Shown here one piece after another: positions 1 through 11,780 of a stretch of 64,000 bases of DNA (position 1 is its first letter; each line of letters opens with the position of its first letter). The DNA is taken from the NCBI GenBank assembly GCA_029216955.1, contig JANAVB010002199.1, positions 15,391,956 through 15,455,955 on the forward strand. Reading direction: 5' to 3'. The position numbers and the translations under genes were made by a program. Below the pieces are notes generated by a model. The model was given only the letters and a program-made list of their open reading frames with translations, was not told where the DNA came from and ran no database searches. Source of the stretch: Iris pallida (Eukaryota; Streptophyta; Magnoliopsida; Asparagales; Iridaceae).

Positions 1-394
1 CGACGGAATCGGGGCGTGACAGCGTGCCCGCCGGCGAGCCGCCGCACGAACTACCGACTCTCCGCCGTCCCCTCTTCCTTCTCCTCCGCCGCCTTCACCG
101 CTCACCGACCCTCGGCTCCGTCAGCCGCCTCATCTCCTCCTCCGTTCCCCTCTCTCACTCCTCCGTCGTCGAGCTCCGCCTTCCTCCCGCACCCTCTCGT
201 CCTCCGACCTCTCTCTCTCTCGATCCTCTCTCCCGACCCCCTTTTTCACCACTTTCCTCTCTCTCCTGTCTCCTTCTCTCCCCCTTACATAATTAAGAGC
301 AGCAACCGCTGCTCATAACTTTCGTTTAGTTTTATTTTATTTTTTATTTTTGTTGATTGTTTTTCTTTGTTTTGGGTTAATTAGTTATCTTTTC

Positions 395-454
<60 letters not shown>

Positions 455-2506
455 GTTGTTGTTGTTTTAGTTAGTACATTTCTATATCATATAGAGGTAA
501 TTATTTTCATAACATTCTTTTATAAATTCTACATAAACATATATTTAGGTTAAGCCTTGGAAATGATTATTATTAATTTTTGTCATATTTTAGTTAGAGA
601 TTTGTAAATCTAATCTAGATATTATTATGGTATTCCTAAAATAGTTTTGACTCAAATGTTATTTTTAATACTCTAAATAAATTTTCTATATTACCTAGAA
701 ATATGTTAACCCGTAAAATGTAGTTTACAAATTATGAAATAAATTATTGGTATTTTCTTTTCAATATTTATCTAAAGTATTTTAAACTATAAAATATAGT
801 TTTCTACCTAAAATTTTATTTTGACAAACTTAGAGTTTTTGCCGAAAACGATTTTCTTGACTTTAAATATTTTTCCTATAAATATTTTGACTCATGGAAG
901 CTAGTTTTTAAGAATTATAAATATTTTCTAAAACTCGTATATATATAATATTTATCCATTATTTCTTTGATTTTTCTGTCTGTATCCAGTCCTATTATTC
1001 CTATTCTTTCGTCCATTTCGAGACTACCTTATGTCCACCCTAACTAATTTGACCCTTCTGGACCCAATGGAAATATCCGTGCCACTATCCGAGGTCTCCT
1101 TGTACAGTTGTTGCACCAAAGTCGCAGTTCGTGCCACCGTGATTATTGTAGCACACCAGGCGTCCTACCAGGCAAGACACCTTGCCATTTGCTGTTTAAT
1201 TATTTTAGCTCATATTTCATGCATGTTCATTATTTTTTTTATGCAAAATAAACTGTGATACATGGCATAACCTGTTAGAGTTTACTGTTCAGTTTCTTGC
1301 TATATATTATTTTCTTACACATTAAACCTAGATTTAAGGGACCACCTTTGTGTGTTACATTCATAGCCTTGACACGTTGTACCACGAAGTTGTGTGTCGT
1401 ATGTAGAACACGGAAGTGCGTGATTGGCTGGCCACCAGTACGTACAAGCCGTGCGATAGGAATAACCGCTAATAGAGGTTGCATGCTAGTTTGACTTAGC
1501 GGTTATAGAGTTAGCATTGGGCGGGAAGAACATGATTGGAAGTTGACTACCACCATATCTATCGTAGACTCGCTTGCTACTGAGGAACGATAGGTAGACT
1601 ATATGCTATAGACTCGCTCGATACTGAGGAATAGTATATGGTGTTGTGACTCGCTACTGAGGTACTGCATTGGTATTTCCTGACTTGACCGGGTAGTCAT
1701 ACGACCATGAACTGTTCTTAAAATGCATCCACTTAGAACGGTTAGGCTACCTTTATCCGTTAGGTACGAGTACTTTTGGTTTGGGTACTTGTATCTGACC
1801 GTGGCTTGGAACAATAACTTGTTGCGAATTAGTTCGTCACATCTTGTCCTTGTTTGGTTGTAGGTGTGACTTACTACTTCGATGAGAAGGTATTGAACCT
1901 TTTTGGGGTCCGGATACCATATTGGATTCATAGCCTGGGAAGATATGTTACCGTGAATTAGTTTACCATCTCCTGTCCTTGTTTAGTTGGAGGGATGGTA
2001 CGCTCGTTCAGTAGGTGCGTATTGGAACATGTTATAATTCGATTTACTTATTTGTTTGAGCAATATTTATTCAGTTTAATTATATGGCATGATATTATGT
2101 GTCTTGTTACGTCCCTCTGAGGACCTGGTTATCTCTCCAGGTGTGTGCTATTGTCTTTCGCAGGTGCTTTAGCTGTAGCCGTGATCATCGCTATTTTCTC
2201 GAGGATGATTGCATTTGGATTGTCTTCGCTTCGCTCGCCAAATTTATTTCTTTATTCATGTATTTTCCTTTTACTTGTTGGTAGTGGATTTGTCTCCGCC
2301 CAACATATTGTATCAAGATAATTCATTATCTTTATATGATGTCTTTTATTCATTTATTTTGCGTGGATAAGATTAGTTGTGGTTTTACTGCATTTTACAG
2401 CTTATGTATTTATACGAGACTTCCATATATTGGAGTATACTTCGTATGAATACAGCTAGCATGTCTACGTTCCTAGTCCTATGTATTTTGGAACTGGGGC
2501 GTTACA
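1..2506 (+). mobile_element. LTR-like segment (probable Ty3/gypsy LTR), cut by window edge
   Basis: The right end reads ...CTGGGGCGTTACA at 2494-2506, close to the ...CTGGGGCGTGACA end of the well-defined LTRs further right. The stretch near 1973-1995 (CTGTCCTTGTTTAGTTGG) also matches a conserved LTR segment near 28722 and 48880. A pyrimidine-rich block (50-290) and an AT-rich body follow the general layout of those LTRs. A second GGGGCGTGACA lies at 11-21, so the left boundary is unclear. No coding region is supported; the short ORFs here have no recognisable domain. Identification is by analogy, so confidence is moderate. Confidence 0.4.
394..453. repeat. (ATT)n microsatellite
   Basis: About twenty uninterrupted TAT/ATT trinucleotides, followed by a short (GTT)n run. 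The poly-Tyr ORF over it is an artefact. Confidence 0.95.
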
Positions 2507-3358
2507 AAGATATTTACATACACTAGACTATAACCAAGGGGACACAATATATACATTCAACAAGTTATGCATTTATATACTAGAGAGATAGAGAGTGTAT
2601 AGTGTCAAGTGTGCATATACAAGTGTCATGTGTGTACGTGTCTCCCAAACCAAACTCGTGTCAAAATACTCGACACAATGTGTCCAAAAACAAACCAAAC
2701 TCAACACATCCAAAACTGGACACAGTGCATGAACCTAGTGTGAACCAGTATGAGAGTGATTTCTCACTCGACACGAATCCAATGGGCACGAGTCTTTGGG
2801 GACACGATGTGTGTCCGTGTGTCCGTGTGTCCGTGTGTGTGTGTGTCCGTGGGAGAGGAGGAGGAGGAGGGAGAGGAGTTAGGTTAGGGTTTACCTGAGG
2901 AAGAGGAGGAGGAGCTCGGATTGGGGGAGAAGGAGCTCGAGGAGGAGGATCTCGAGGAGGAGGAGCTCGCCGGAGGGGGAGGGAGTCGCCGGGGGGGAGG
3001 GGGTCGCCGGGGGTGGGAGGGCACTGACAGAGGGGGAGGGAGTCGCCGCGGGGGGGGGGGGGAGAAATTAGAATTTTTGAGTGAAAGTGAGGAGGAAAGA
3101 AGGAAACGGTGTGCCCTAAGTAAAAATATTAGCGACGTCAAGTGTTGCAATCGCTAAACGTCGCAAAATTGGCAACATATGCTAATAATATGTCGCTGAA
3201 CGTCGCTATTCAGCGACGTAGTAAACTCCTGTCGCGGAACGTCGCTAGGCAGCGACGTTTGCGACGTGTGTATAAAGCTGTCGCTATATTTCATAACTAG
3301 CGACGTCATTTCTTGCCGTCGCTAAATTACGTCGCTATTAGATGATATTTTAGTAGTG
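2507..3358 (-). mobile_element. 5' end fragment of a CACTA (En/Spm) transposon
   Basis: The right border reads ...TTTTAGTAGTG, the reverse complement of a CACTA terminus (CACTACTAAAA). Inside it, 3129-3350 is packed with GCGACG/CGTCGC motifs in both orientations, the usual subterminal repeats of this superfamily. Reading leftwards on the minus strand there is a C-rich leader and then a possible splice donor (CAG then GTAAACCC, near 2890), as at the 61186 CACTA end. The other terminus is not in the window, because the LTR-like segment abuts at 2506. No transposase is visible. Confidence 0.55.
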
Positions 3359-3679
3359 GGACAACACAATGAATTTTCCTAATGACCATTTTTCGTTGTG
3401 AGATTGTCACTATGTTTGTTTAGTGACATATTAGCAACGAATATAATCATCACTTTATAAATGTATATTTGTCGTGTTAGATATGTGTTGTTGGTACGAC
3501 TTATGTTTTGCGTCTATGCTTTCAACCATAAAGAATGATACGGAGAGGTTAGAAGCACAATCACAAAACCTAAATCGTATCAACAAACATAAAATACATA
3601 TCTAACAATAATAATATAGTAGTCTTACTTTGGGTGGTTGAGTAAGTTGGCAACTCGAATGAAATCAAGTTGTATGTGG

Positions 3680-3790
3680 ATTGTGGCCTAGTGGAAGCAA
3701 CGGGGTCCCGACGCGGAAGGTGCAGGTTCGAATCTTCCTTTGGTATTTGTCAAATTGGAGAAAAAGACATCTCAAAAAGAAAAGGAGAAT
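3680..3790 (+). mobile_element. tRNA-derived SINE
   Basis: An A-box-like TGGCCTAGTGG (near 3689) and a B-box GGTTCGAATC (near 3725) have the spacing of an internal pol III promoter, followed by an A-rich stretch. The body does not fold as a functional tRNA, so a SINE head is more likely than a tRNA gene. Confidence 0.45.
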
Positions 3791-4560
3791 GAAATCAAGT
3801 TAGAAAAAGAAGAAGAAGATGTTGTGATTCTGATCTTAGCTAGTATTCAAATGCCTCTAGGGATGTAGACACCTGCCGAAGTTTGTCCATTCTCCTCCCA
3901 TTCTAGAAGACAATTGCCAACACTCAAAGTGGCATAGGAATTAATTATTTAAGCAAAAATAAAGCATCCAGCTGGTTTATTTATATTCGTGGGAGCCAGT
4001 GAACTGTGTTTAAGGTCCAGCTAGGGTTTAAGCTGGTGATTTTTCATTCAATTACTTTCAAGTGAGTATATAATAATAATAACTAGGTAAGTAGCATCCA
4101 AGAAATAAGTACGCAATAATTATCGAGCAGAATGAAATAGTCGGATGGAGACAAATACACTAACAAACGACTATAATAAAAGAATACGAATAACAAATGA
4201 ATAGTAGCTAACTAATAAAGTCGAGTCCAATCTAAAAAATAACAAATGAATAGTAGCTAACTAATAAAGTCCATCTAAATAGGTCCTCGTCTACTGAAAG
4301 AGAATCCGGTCCAAATTCGAACTCCTTCAGATTTTACTGCTCATTTATGTATGAAAATGGAGTTCAGGTCCTTAGAGAAACGTAACAAGATAGTCTTTTG
4401 AGTAAGCTATGGAGCGTGTCCATAGTGCTATTCCTATGTGTCGTTTCAGTAGAGATCAATTTTGCGAATATTCCTGAAGATTTGGTCCATCATATTTTCC
4501 AATAATAATAGGACACATCAGTCTTAATTTTTTCTGGAAATTGCTGAGAAACCCAATTTC
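3791..4560. other. Intergenic AT-rich stretch, nothing recognised
   Basis: No ORF of interest, no RNA gene and no clear terminal repeats. A short direct repeat of about 35 bp (AACAAATGAATAGTAGCTAAC) occurs at about 4193 and 4243. Confidence 0.5.
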
Positions 4561-5059
4561 GGGGTGGGCTTTTATGAAATGCCCACCCGCTGGATAAGTT
4601 TTATGAAATAACCAGAATTAAGTATTTTCACGTTAAATATTCCAAGATTTCCTTTTAGATGCCACCCGCTAGAAACTGCTATTTTTATAATACCGAAACT
4701 ACCCCTCCGCGCGAATTGGTCATCTATATGCATTTGAATTCAAAAAACTCAGATCTGGATTGCGATTTTCGTCTTCTTCTTCTTCACGGGAAATCTGAAT
4801 TCCATTGCTCTCATATTCAGCAGAGATCGCAAAGATCGTTCGTAGTTCGGTGTATTTTTCTTCAGTCGAACTCAGATCATCGCTCGTCATCATCATCACC
4901 ATCATCATCATCTTCATCGTGGAGACATTTGAACTCAGATCTTCAATTGTGGAGAGAAGATCTTTCTTCTTCTTTTCCATAAGAATTATCATCGCTTTGA
5001 AAGAAGAACGAAACTCTTTATTCCTGAAAAAACTAAATTACACGTTTTAACACTGGAAA

Positions 5060-5302
5060 TGACCATTCTCCGTCTTAATTAGGACGGAGAATGGCATTCT
5101 CCGTCTTAATTAGGACGGAGAATGCCATTCTCTGTTTTATTTAAGACGGAGAATGCCATTCTCCGTCCTAATTAACACGGAGAATGACATTCTCCGTTTC
5201 CGTCTTAATTAGGACCGAGAATGTCATTCTCCGTCTTAATTAGGACAGAGAATGGCATTCTCCGTTTTATTTAAGATGGAGAATGGCATTCTCCGTCCTA
5301 AT
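5060..5302. repeat. Palindrome array, left part
   Basis: About eight units of a 20-21 bp palindrome (ACGGAGAATG followed by CATTCTCCGT) separated by 11-14 bp AT-rich spacers such as TCTTAATTAGG. The array continues at 12156 beyond the CACTA insertion. Confidence 0.9.
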
Positions 5303-6599
5303 CACTACCAAAATACATGGATTTACCGACGGCCTTATCCGTCGGTATTCCGTCGCCAAAATTAAATACCGACGGATTACCGACGGATATTTTGGTAAAA
5401 CAGCCGTCGGGAATAACCTCGTCGCTAAAACATATCCGTCGCTACTCCGTCGCTCAGCGACGACTTAGCGACGGAATACCGTCGGCTCATTTAAATATAT
5501 ATAGCGACGGATTACCGACTAGCTTTCGTCAAAACATGTATCAGGATATAGGTTTAGCGACGGAATACTCCGTCGCTAAAGAGTCGGCAAAACCGTATCA
5601 GTGATTTTCTGATACGCAATATCCGTCGCTAATCCGTCGTAGATTTGTCGGTAAAAGCGTATTAGCGACAAAACATCCGTCGCTAACAGCAAAATTTATG
5701 GACATCAAACAGAACTAGGTCGACGGACATTCCGTCGCTAAATAGTCGCTCAATGTAAAATCCTACAGATAGCGACGGATATTACGTCGCCAATCCGTCG
5801 CTTTATTGAAATGCTCCAGGTAGCGACGGTTTTTTCGTCGCCACTTCGTCGCTAAACTCAGTTTTTCCAGATAGCGACGGACTATCCGTCGCTCAGTAGT
5901 CGCCAGTCCGTCGCTAACTTCTAATTTTTGAAAAAAAAATACTGCAAACAGACTCTTTCCTGTTTGTACAACACATCCAACACAATATCAAACATGCAAA
6001 ATATCCATATACAACACCATATATCCATATCCAACACGAATATCCAACGTATCCAATATCCAACACCATATATCCATATGCAAAATATCCATATCCGACA
6101 CCAATATCCAACATATCCAATATCCAACAAAATATTACCAACACAATATATCCAATATCCAACATTAAATTATCCAAACATAAAAAAAAATATCCGAACA
6201 TACAATGTATCCAAATGTCTACAAAAATTTCGGCAGCACCTCCTTTGTATATCAGATCATCGCTTATAACCCAGCGTAGGTATATATCCAAAAATCACAT
6301 AGACGAAATATGCACATACGAATTTAATGCACACCAATTATCCAAGAAAAGATATCAATTATACTGAAGAGTAACCTAATATCCGTCGTTATACTGAAAA
6401 TTTATCTTCAAGTGTGAGAACGGATGGCTCAGAATACACAACCCAAAATTCATTCTAGCATACATTAGTGTGAATCATCTATGTTCTGTACATATGGTGT
6501 AGTATATGATCTTATCGTATATAGTATTTGAAGAACGTAACAGAATCAAGATGAACTCACATAATGTAATACTAAGATATCATCTACTACTATATAAGA

Positions 6600-6880
6600 T
6601 ATAGTGATAGGTTGTCGTATCATCATTGCCGAGGGATGAGGGTCGGAGGACAGTCAACTTATCTACGGCTACATAGTTTCTGCCTCGCCAGTCGAATGGC
6701 TGCAGGGACTATATATGTCCTGATCATCATGTCGTACCGTAGATTAATGCAAATGGAGCTGGAAACAAAATACAGAAACCAAAAAATAAAATACAGAATC
6801 CAATCCCTGGGTTCGCCGAAAATACAAAACACAGAATCCAATCCCTGTATTTTAAGTGTGAGAACGGATGGCTCAGAAGA
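6600..6880 (+). repeat. Direct repeat inside the CACTA element
   Basis: The segment from about 6615 (TATCATCATTGCCGAGGGAT) recurs almost identically at 7856-8100 and, shortened, at 10049-10140 and 10402-10490. This shows internal segmental duplication of the transposon. Confidence 0.8.
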
Positions 6881-7853
6881 CAACCAAACCGGAGAGGATA
6901 CTCCAAGAGATACATCTGAGTAGGACGTATACTCTGAGAGATCACCCTTACAGAAATGATATCAGTAGTGGTATCGAATGTTGGAGAAGATATTATCACA
7001 GTATACGTCCTCTCCTCCATGATGGCTCTAGACCCATCTGCTTGTCCCTGCTTCCATTCTTCTTGTTTGACTCTCTCAGCCACACATGATATCCAGCTCA
7101 AGTGTAGAGTAGGCGGAAAAGAAGGGGACAGGAATAGGAGGGGGAAGCAGCACACCGGCGGCATGACCCGGAGGAAGTACAGAGGTTTTCTTTAACATAC
7201 GTAGGAGAACTATAAGGATATATGTAAACACAACATATCACCTTGTCAAAGACCCTAAATGTGACAACCATGTTACCGCGGTGTCGGAAGACTAACATGT
7301 CATAATTTTATAAGCCGTGTGTTTTGACATAATCCTCCCAACCGGATTTCAGTTCTATGTAATAATGCGAGATTACGACACAGGAGGAAAGAGTTGGGAT
7401 GATTATGTCAAAACACACGGCTTAGAAAATTATGACATGTTAGTCTTCCGACACCGCGGTAACATGGTTGTCACATTAAGGGTCTTTGACAAGATGACAT
7501 ATTGTGAAAAGATATATCCTTATAGTTCTCCTACGTATGTTGAAGAAAACCTCTGTACTTCCTCCGAGTCATGCCGCCGGTGTGCTGCTTCCCCCTCCTA
7601 TTCCTGTCCCCTTCTTTTTCGCCTACTCTACACTTGAGCTGGATATCATGTGTGGCTGAGAGAGTCAAATAAGAAGAATGGAAGCAGGGACGAGCAGATG
7701 GGTCTAGAGCCATCGTGGAGGAGAGGACGTATACTGTGATAATATCTTCTCCAACATTCGATACCACTACTGATATCATTTCTGTAAGGATGATCTCTCA
7801 GAGTATACGTCCTACCCAGATGGATCTCTCGGAGTATCCTCTCCGGTTGGTTG
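6881..7853. repeat. Long inverted repeat 1 (B3-fragment hairpin)
   Basis: The left arm (6881-7342) is the near-perfect reverse complement of the right arm (7393-7853), around a spacer of about 50 nt. Arms of about 460 nt include the end of a B3-domain coding fragment and an adjoining segment shared with inverted repeat 3. A transcript through it would fold into a long hairpin. Confidence 0.85.
7317..7520 (+). pseudogene. B3 DNA-binding domain fragment (captured)
   Basis: The + frame translation contains SWDDYVKTHGLENYDMLVFR followed by HRGNMVVTLRVFDK. This matches the C-terminal half of a plant B3 domain of the REM type: an aromatic W..Y/F helix, the L..(G)D.LVF strand, a turn, then the F.V.VFD strand. 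Only about 60 residues are present; the N-terminal half of the domain and any flanking exons are missing. The peptide then runs into unrelated sequence. An inverted, diverged copy of its last part lies at 7200-7298 on the minus strand. No start or promoter belonging to it is visible. Family assignment is from motif recall; a database search was not possible. Confidence 0.6.
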
Positions 7854-8373
7854 TCGTATCATCATTGCCGAGGGATGAGGGTCGGAGGACAGTCAACTTA
7901 TCTACGGCTACATAGTTTCTGCCTCGCCAGTCGAATGGCTGCAGGGACTATATATGTCCTGATCACCATGTCGTACCGTAGATTAATGCAAATGGAGCTG
8001 GAAACAAAATACAGAAACCAAAAAACAAAATACAAATCAAATCCCTGGGTTCGCCGAAAATACGAAACACAGAATCCAATCCCTGTATTTTAAGTGTAAG
8101 AACGGATGGCTCAGAAGACAACCCAACCGGAGAAAGTACAGAGGTTTTCTTCAACATACGTAGGAGAACTATAAGGACGTGCTGGATTAGTATAGACTAT
8201 TTCGAATTAGTATCGTGGAAGGTTTAGTAACAATTGTACTTGAATTTCAATTTGGATGTGAAAATCTGTATCGTAAGCCAAACTAAACATAATCAGTTCT
8301 ATTTCACATGCTTAATTGTCAAGTATGGGAACGAATAGCTCAGAACACAACCCAAAATTCATTCTACATGAAC

Positions 8374-8670
8374 TCACATAATGTTTACAGTCTTGGTCTC
8401 AACTGTCTTCGATTCTATGATCCTATGTCTTAGGTTAAATAAATCACTAACCTCATCACGGTGGGTCTTGGTGTAGCACTCAAATGTAGGGCACCCGTAA
8501 ATTCGCCGAGTTTTTAAATCATCGACATTGAGTTTTAAACCCTCACGTAGCCTTTCTGCTTCACTTCTAGGGTCGAGCAGCATCTTCTTGCAAGCTTCGG
8601 TCTCCAGATACTTAGTGTCAAGATTCTGGACGCTTTCGTAGAGCATGTCAACGCATCCTAGCGCCAATTT
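8374..8670 (-). pseudogene. DUF674 gene fragment, inverted copy with internal deletion
   Basis: On the minus strand this encodes a shortened version of the DUF674 fragment found at 8681-9175. It shares LGCVDMLYESVQNLDTKYLE and the following arm sequence, then skips the cysteine-rich middle and resumes at a rearranged tail (RDEVSDL before IIESKTVETKTVNI). The deletion and segment swap mean it is not a simple mirror of the plus copy. It forms the left arm of inverted repeat 2. Confidence 0.6.
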
Positions 8671-9165
8671 ACTCGACAGGAAATTGACGCTAGGATGCGT
8701 TGACATGCTCTACGAAAGCGTCCAGAATCTTGACACTAAATATCTGGAGACCGAAGCTTGCAAGAAGATGCTGCTCGACCCTAGAAGTGAAGCAGAAAGG
8801 CTACGTGAGGGTTTAAAACTCAAAGTCGATGATTTAAAACCTCGACGAATTTACGGATGCCCCACATTTGAGTGCTACACCAAGGCTCACCGTCTGTATA
8901 GTTCGGTTATTGGCGCTCGATGTCCCTGTGGTAAGGCAATGGATGAGGATATTGCGTGGGAGGGGGTTGCAGATGGAGGCAACAAGGATGGCGTGTTTGT
9001 GAAAGGAGGGAAAGGATACATAATCACAGACGATTTGCATGTAAGGCCATTCTATTCCATGGAGTCTGTGTTGTCTATTTTTCGAAAGCATGGGATCATA
9101 GAATCGAAGACAGTTGAGACCAAGACTGTAAACATTGGCCGCGATGAGGTTAGTGATTTATGTAA
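8381..9165. repeat. Long inverted repeat 2 (DUF674 hairpin)
   Basis: The left arm (8381-8670) and right arm (8681-9165) flank a 10-nt loop (8671-8680). Pairing is nearly continuous for about 200 nt from the loop. The right arm then carries an extra segment (about 8892-9090) absent from the left arm, after which pairing resumes. Confidence 0.85.
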
Positions 9166-9175
9166 CCAAATGTAG
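8681..9175 (+). pseudogene. DUF674 family protein fragment (captured)
   Basis: The frame opening at 8645 gives about 165 residues typical of plant DUF674 proteins: LGCVDMLYESVQNL near the start, a zinc-binding-like pair YGCPTFECY and ARCPCGKAM, then the GVFVKGGKGYIITDDLHVRP segment and an SMESVLSIFRKHGI helix. Family members are usually longer and begin with a conserved N-terminal region (a KLLIDKK-like motif) that is missing here. The first residues (8645-8684) come from the palindrome loop and are not homologous. Function of DUF674 proteins is unknown. This is a captured exon or exons within the CACTA element, not a complete gene. Confidence 0.65.
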
Positions 9176-9315
9176 TAATCTTGTAATTTAAAGTTGGAAG
9201 AACATGCAAGTAGCCTTATATATAGTTGCTGCCTACCCAGTCGAATGACTTAATTGCCAAGTATCGGAACGAATGGCTCAGAACACAACCAAAGATTCAT
9301 TCTAGCATACATTAT

Positions 9316-9991
9316 GAGTTCATCTTGATTCTGTTACGTCCTTCAGATACTATATACGATAAGAACATAGATGATTCACACTAATGTATGCTAGAATAAA
9401 TCTTGGCTTGTGTTCTGAGCCATCCGTTCTGATCAAGCATCTTCCTTCTCCTCTCCTCCACCATGGCTCTGAACCAATCTGCTCCTCCCTACTTCCCTTC
9501 TTCTTATTTAACTCTCTCAGCCACATATGACATCCAGCTCAAGTGTAGAGTCGGAGGAGAAGAAGTGGGCAGGAAGATGAGGGGGAAGCAGCACAGCCGG
9601 CGGCATGACCCGGAGGAAGTACATAGGTTTTCTTCAACAGCCGTAGGAGGACTATTTCTCCTACGGCTGTTGAAGAAAACCTCTGTACTTTCTTCGGGTC
9701 ATGCTGCAGGCTGTGCTGCTTCCTCCTCATCTTCCTGCCCACTTCTTCTCCCCCGACTCTACACTTGAGCTGGATGTCATATGTGGCTGAGAGAGTCAAA
9801 TAAGAAGAAGGGAAGTAGGGAGGAGCAGATTGGTTCAGAGCCATGGTGGAGGAGAGGAGAAGGAAGATGCTTGATCAGAACGGATGGCTCAGAACACAAG
9901 TCAAGATTCATTCTAGCATACATTAGTGTGAATCATCTATGTTCTTATCGTATATAGTATCTGAAGGACGTAACAGAATCAAGATGAACTC
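9316..9991. repeat. Long inverted repeat 3 (near-perfect palindrome)
   Basis: Arms 9316-9649 and 9658-9991 (334 nt each) surround an 8-nt loop. Both strands therefore encode almost the same peptide (starting MALNQSAPPY). Part of the arm is homologous to the outer part of inverted repeat 1. No domain is recognised in the arm peptide. Confidence 0.92.
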
Positions 9992-10627
9992 ACTAATGTA
10001 ATACTAAGACATCATCTACTACTATATAAGATATAGTGATAGGTTGTCGTATCATCATTGCCGAGGGATGAGGGTCGGAGGACAGGCAACTTTATCTACG
10101 GCTACATAGTTTCTGTCTCGCCAGTCGAATGGCTGCAGGGACTAATGCAAATGGAGCTGAAAAAATATGCATAAACCAAACCAATATATAATGCGTGGCT
10201 GAGAGAGTCAAATAAGAAGAATGGAAGCAGGGACGAGCAGATGGGTCTAGAGCCATCGTGGAGGAGAGGACGTATACTGTGATAATATCTTCTCCAACAT
10301 TCGATCCCACTACTGATATCATTTCTGTAAGGGTGATCTCTCAGAGTATACGTCCTACCCAGATGGATCTCTCGGAGTATCCTCTCCGGTTGGTTGTCGT
10401 ATCATCATTGCCGAGGGATGAGGGTCGGAGGACAGTCCACTTTATCTACGGATACATAGTTTCTGCCTCGCCAGTCGAATGGCTGCAGGAACTATGTTAC
10501 CGCGGTGTCGTAGTCCAATATAATCCAGAGATTGACACAGTTCTAATTCATATATGTAGTCCAATACAAATAGTCTAAAACAAAAACAACCCAATAAAAA
10601 TAGTCCAATACAAATAAGTACTAATAG

Positions 10628-10900
10628 CTAATGCTTGCCACGCTGCTCACGCAAACGCTCAGTGATACTTTCACGCAACCACCTCCGAAAAGCGAGATTT
10701 TTGGTGCGAGGAGAGGCGTCGTCCCTTGCCAGGACTGCATCAAAAGCACTCTCGGCATTACTAGCTACCGGTGCTGGATGACTAGAACTTCCGGTCTCAC
10801 TAGCAACCGGTGCCACTTCCTCCTCAACTGTAGGAGGAGCCACCTCAGCATTCACTGTTTTCTTCAAACGACGTGCTGCTCCTCGGGTCATGGGTGCCAT
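10628..10900 (-). CDS. Hypothetical 90-aa ORF/exon in CACTA element
   Basis: From the ATG at 10898-10900 the minus strand encodes a 90-residue peptide starting MAPMTRGAARRLKK and ending RLREQRGKH: basic at both ends and acidic/Ala-Pro-rich in the middle. A pyrimidine-rich stretch ending in CAG directly precedes the ATG, so this may be an exon start. It may be the remnant of a CACTA-encoded accessory protein, but no known motif is visible. Function is not assignable. Confidence 0.3.
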   Translation of the reverse strand: MAPMTRGAARRLKKTVNAEVAPPTVEEEVAPVASETGSSSHPAPVASNAESAFDAVLARDDASPRTKNLAFRRWLRESITERLREQRGKH

Positions 10901-11079
10901 CTGGTAAGTATATGTAACAGAATGTAAAAGAATGTAACAGCTCAAATTCAAAAACCAAAATCCCCATGCCAACATGAATCATAACATATAACTTAAACCC
11001 AGACATGACATAGGATTAAACCTAATGATTTAATCATCCTTAAATCAGTAAACACAAACAATGTACTAATTCTCAGTTT

Positions 11080-11594
11080 ATGTGTCCGTGTGTCTGTGTG
11101 TCCGTGTGTCCGTGTGTGTGTGTGTCTGTGTGTCCGTGTGTCCGTGTGTGTGTGTGTGTGTCCGTGTGTGTGTGTGTCCGTGTGTGTGTGTTTGTCCGTG
11201 TGTGTGTGTGTCTGTGGGAGAGGAGGAGGCAGCTGCCCGCCCCCTCCCACCGCCCCCTCCACACCCCCCGCCCCCTCCCACCGCCGCCCCTCCACACCCT
11301 CCGCCACCCGCGGCCAGCCCCCCTCCACACATACCCCCCCCCCCCCCCCGTACCCCGCGGCCAGCCCCCGCCCCCATCGTACCCCCCCCCCCAACGCTGC
11401 CCGCCCCCTCGATCCCACCGCCCCCTCCACACCGCCCGCCCCCCGCACACGGCCAGCCCCCCTCCGCAACCCCCCGCACCCCGCGGCCAGCCCCCGCGCG
11501 CCCCCATCCCTCCAACGCTTCCCGCCCCCGCAGCCCCCGACGCCCCTGGCCCGCTGCAACCCACGACCACCGCGCGCGCGCGAGAGAGAGAGAG

Positions 11595-11636
<42 letters not shown>

Positions 11637-11780
11637 AGGGGAATACCTTTGGGAGAGAGAGAGGAGAGGGGGTCGCCGATCACCGCCGCGGGAGAGAGAG
11701 GAGAGGGGGTCGCCGATCGATCACCGCGGGAGAGAGAGAGAGAGAGAGAGGAGAGAGAGTGAAATTTGGGGGGAATGAAA
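11080..11780. repeat. Low-complexity GT / C-rich / GA tract
   Basis: A (GT)n-like run with GTGTCC words (11080-11215), a C-rich block (11225-11570) and (GA)n (11578-11760). A similar GT/GGA arrangement occurs in the CACTA fragment at 2806-3060, suggesting it is the transcribed leader side of this CACTA family. Long ORFs in all frames here are compositional artefacts. Confidence 0.85.

Noticed and set aside
5060..5302. Palindrome array as a CRISPR-like array
   Set aside because: Plant DNA, spacers are near-identical AT-rich variants rather than unique sequences, and there are no cas genes.
9463..9844. Two almost identical ORFs on opposite strands as a duplicated gene
   Set aside because: They are the two arms of a palindrome; same DNA read both ways.
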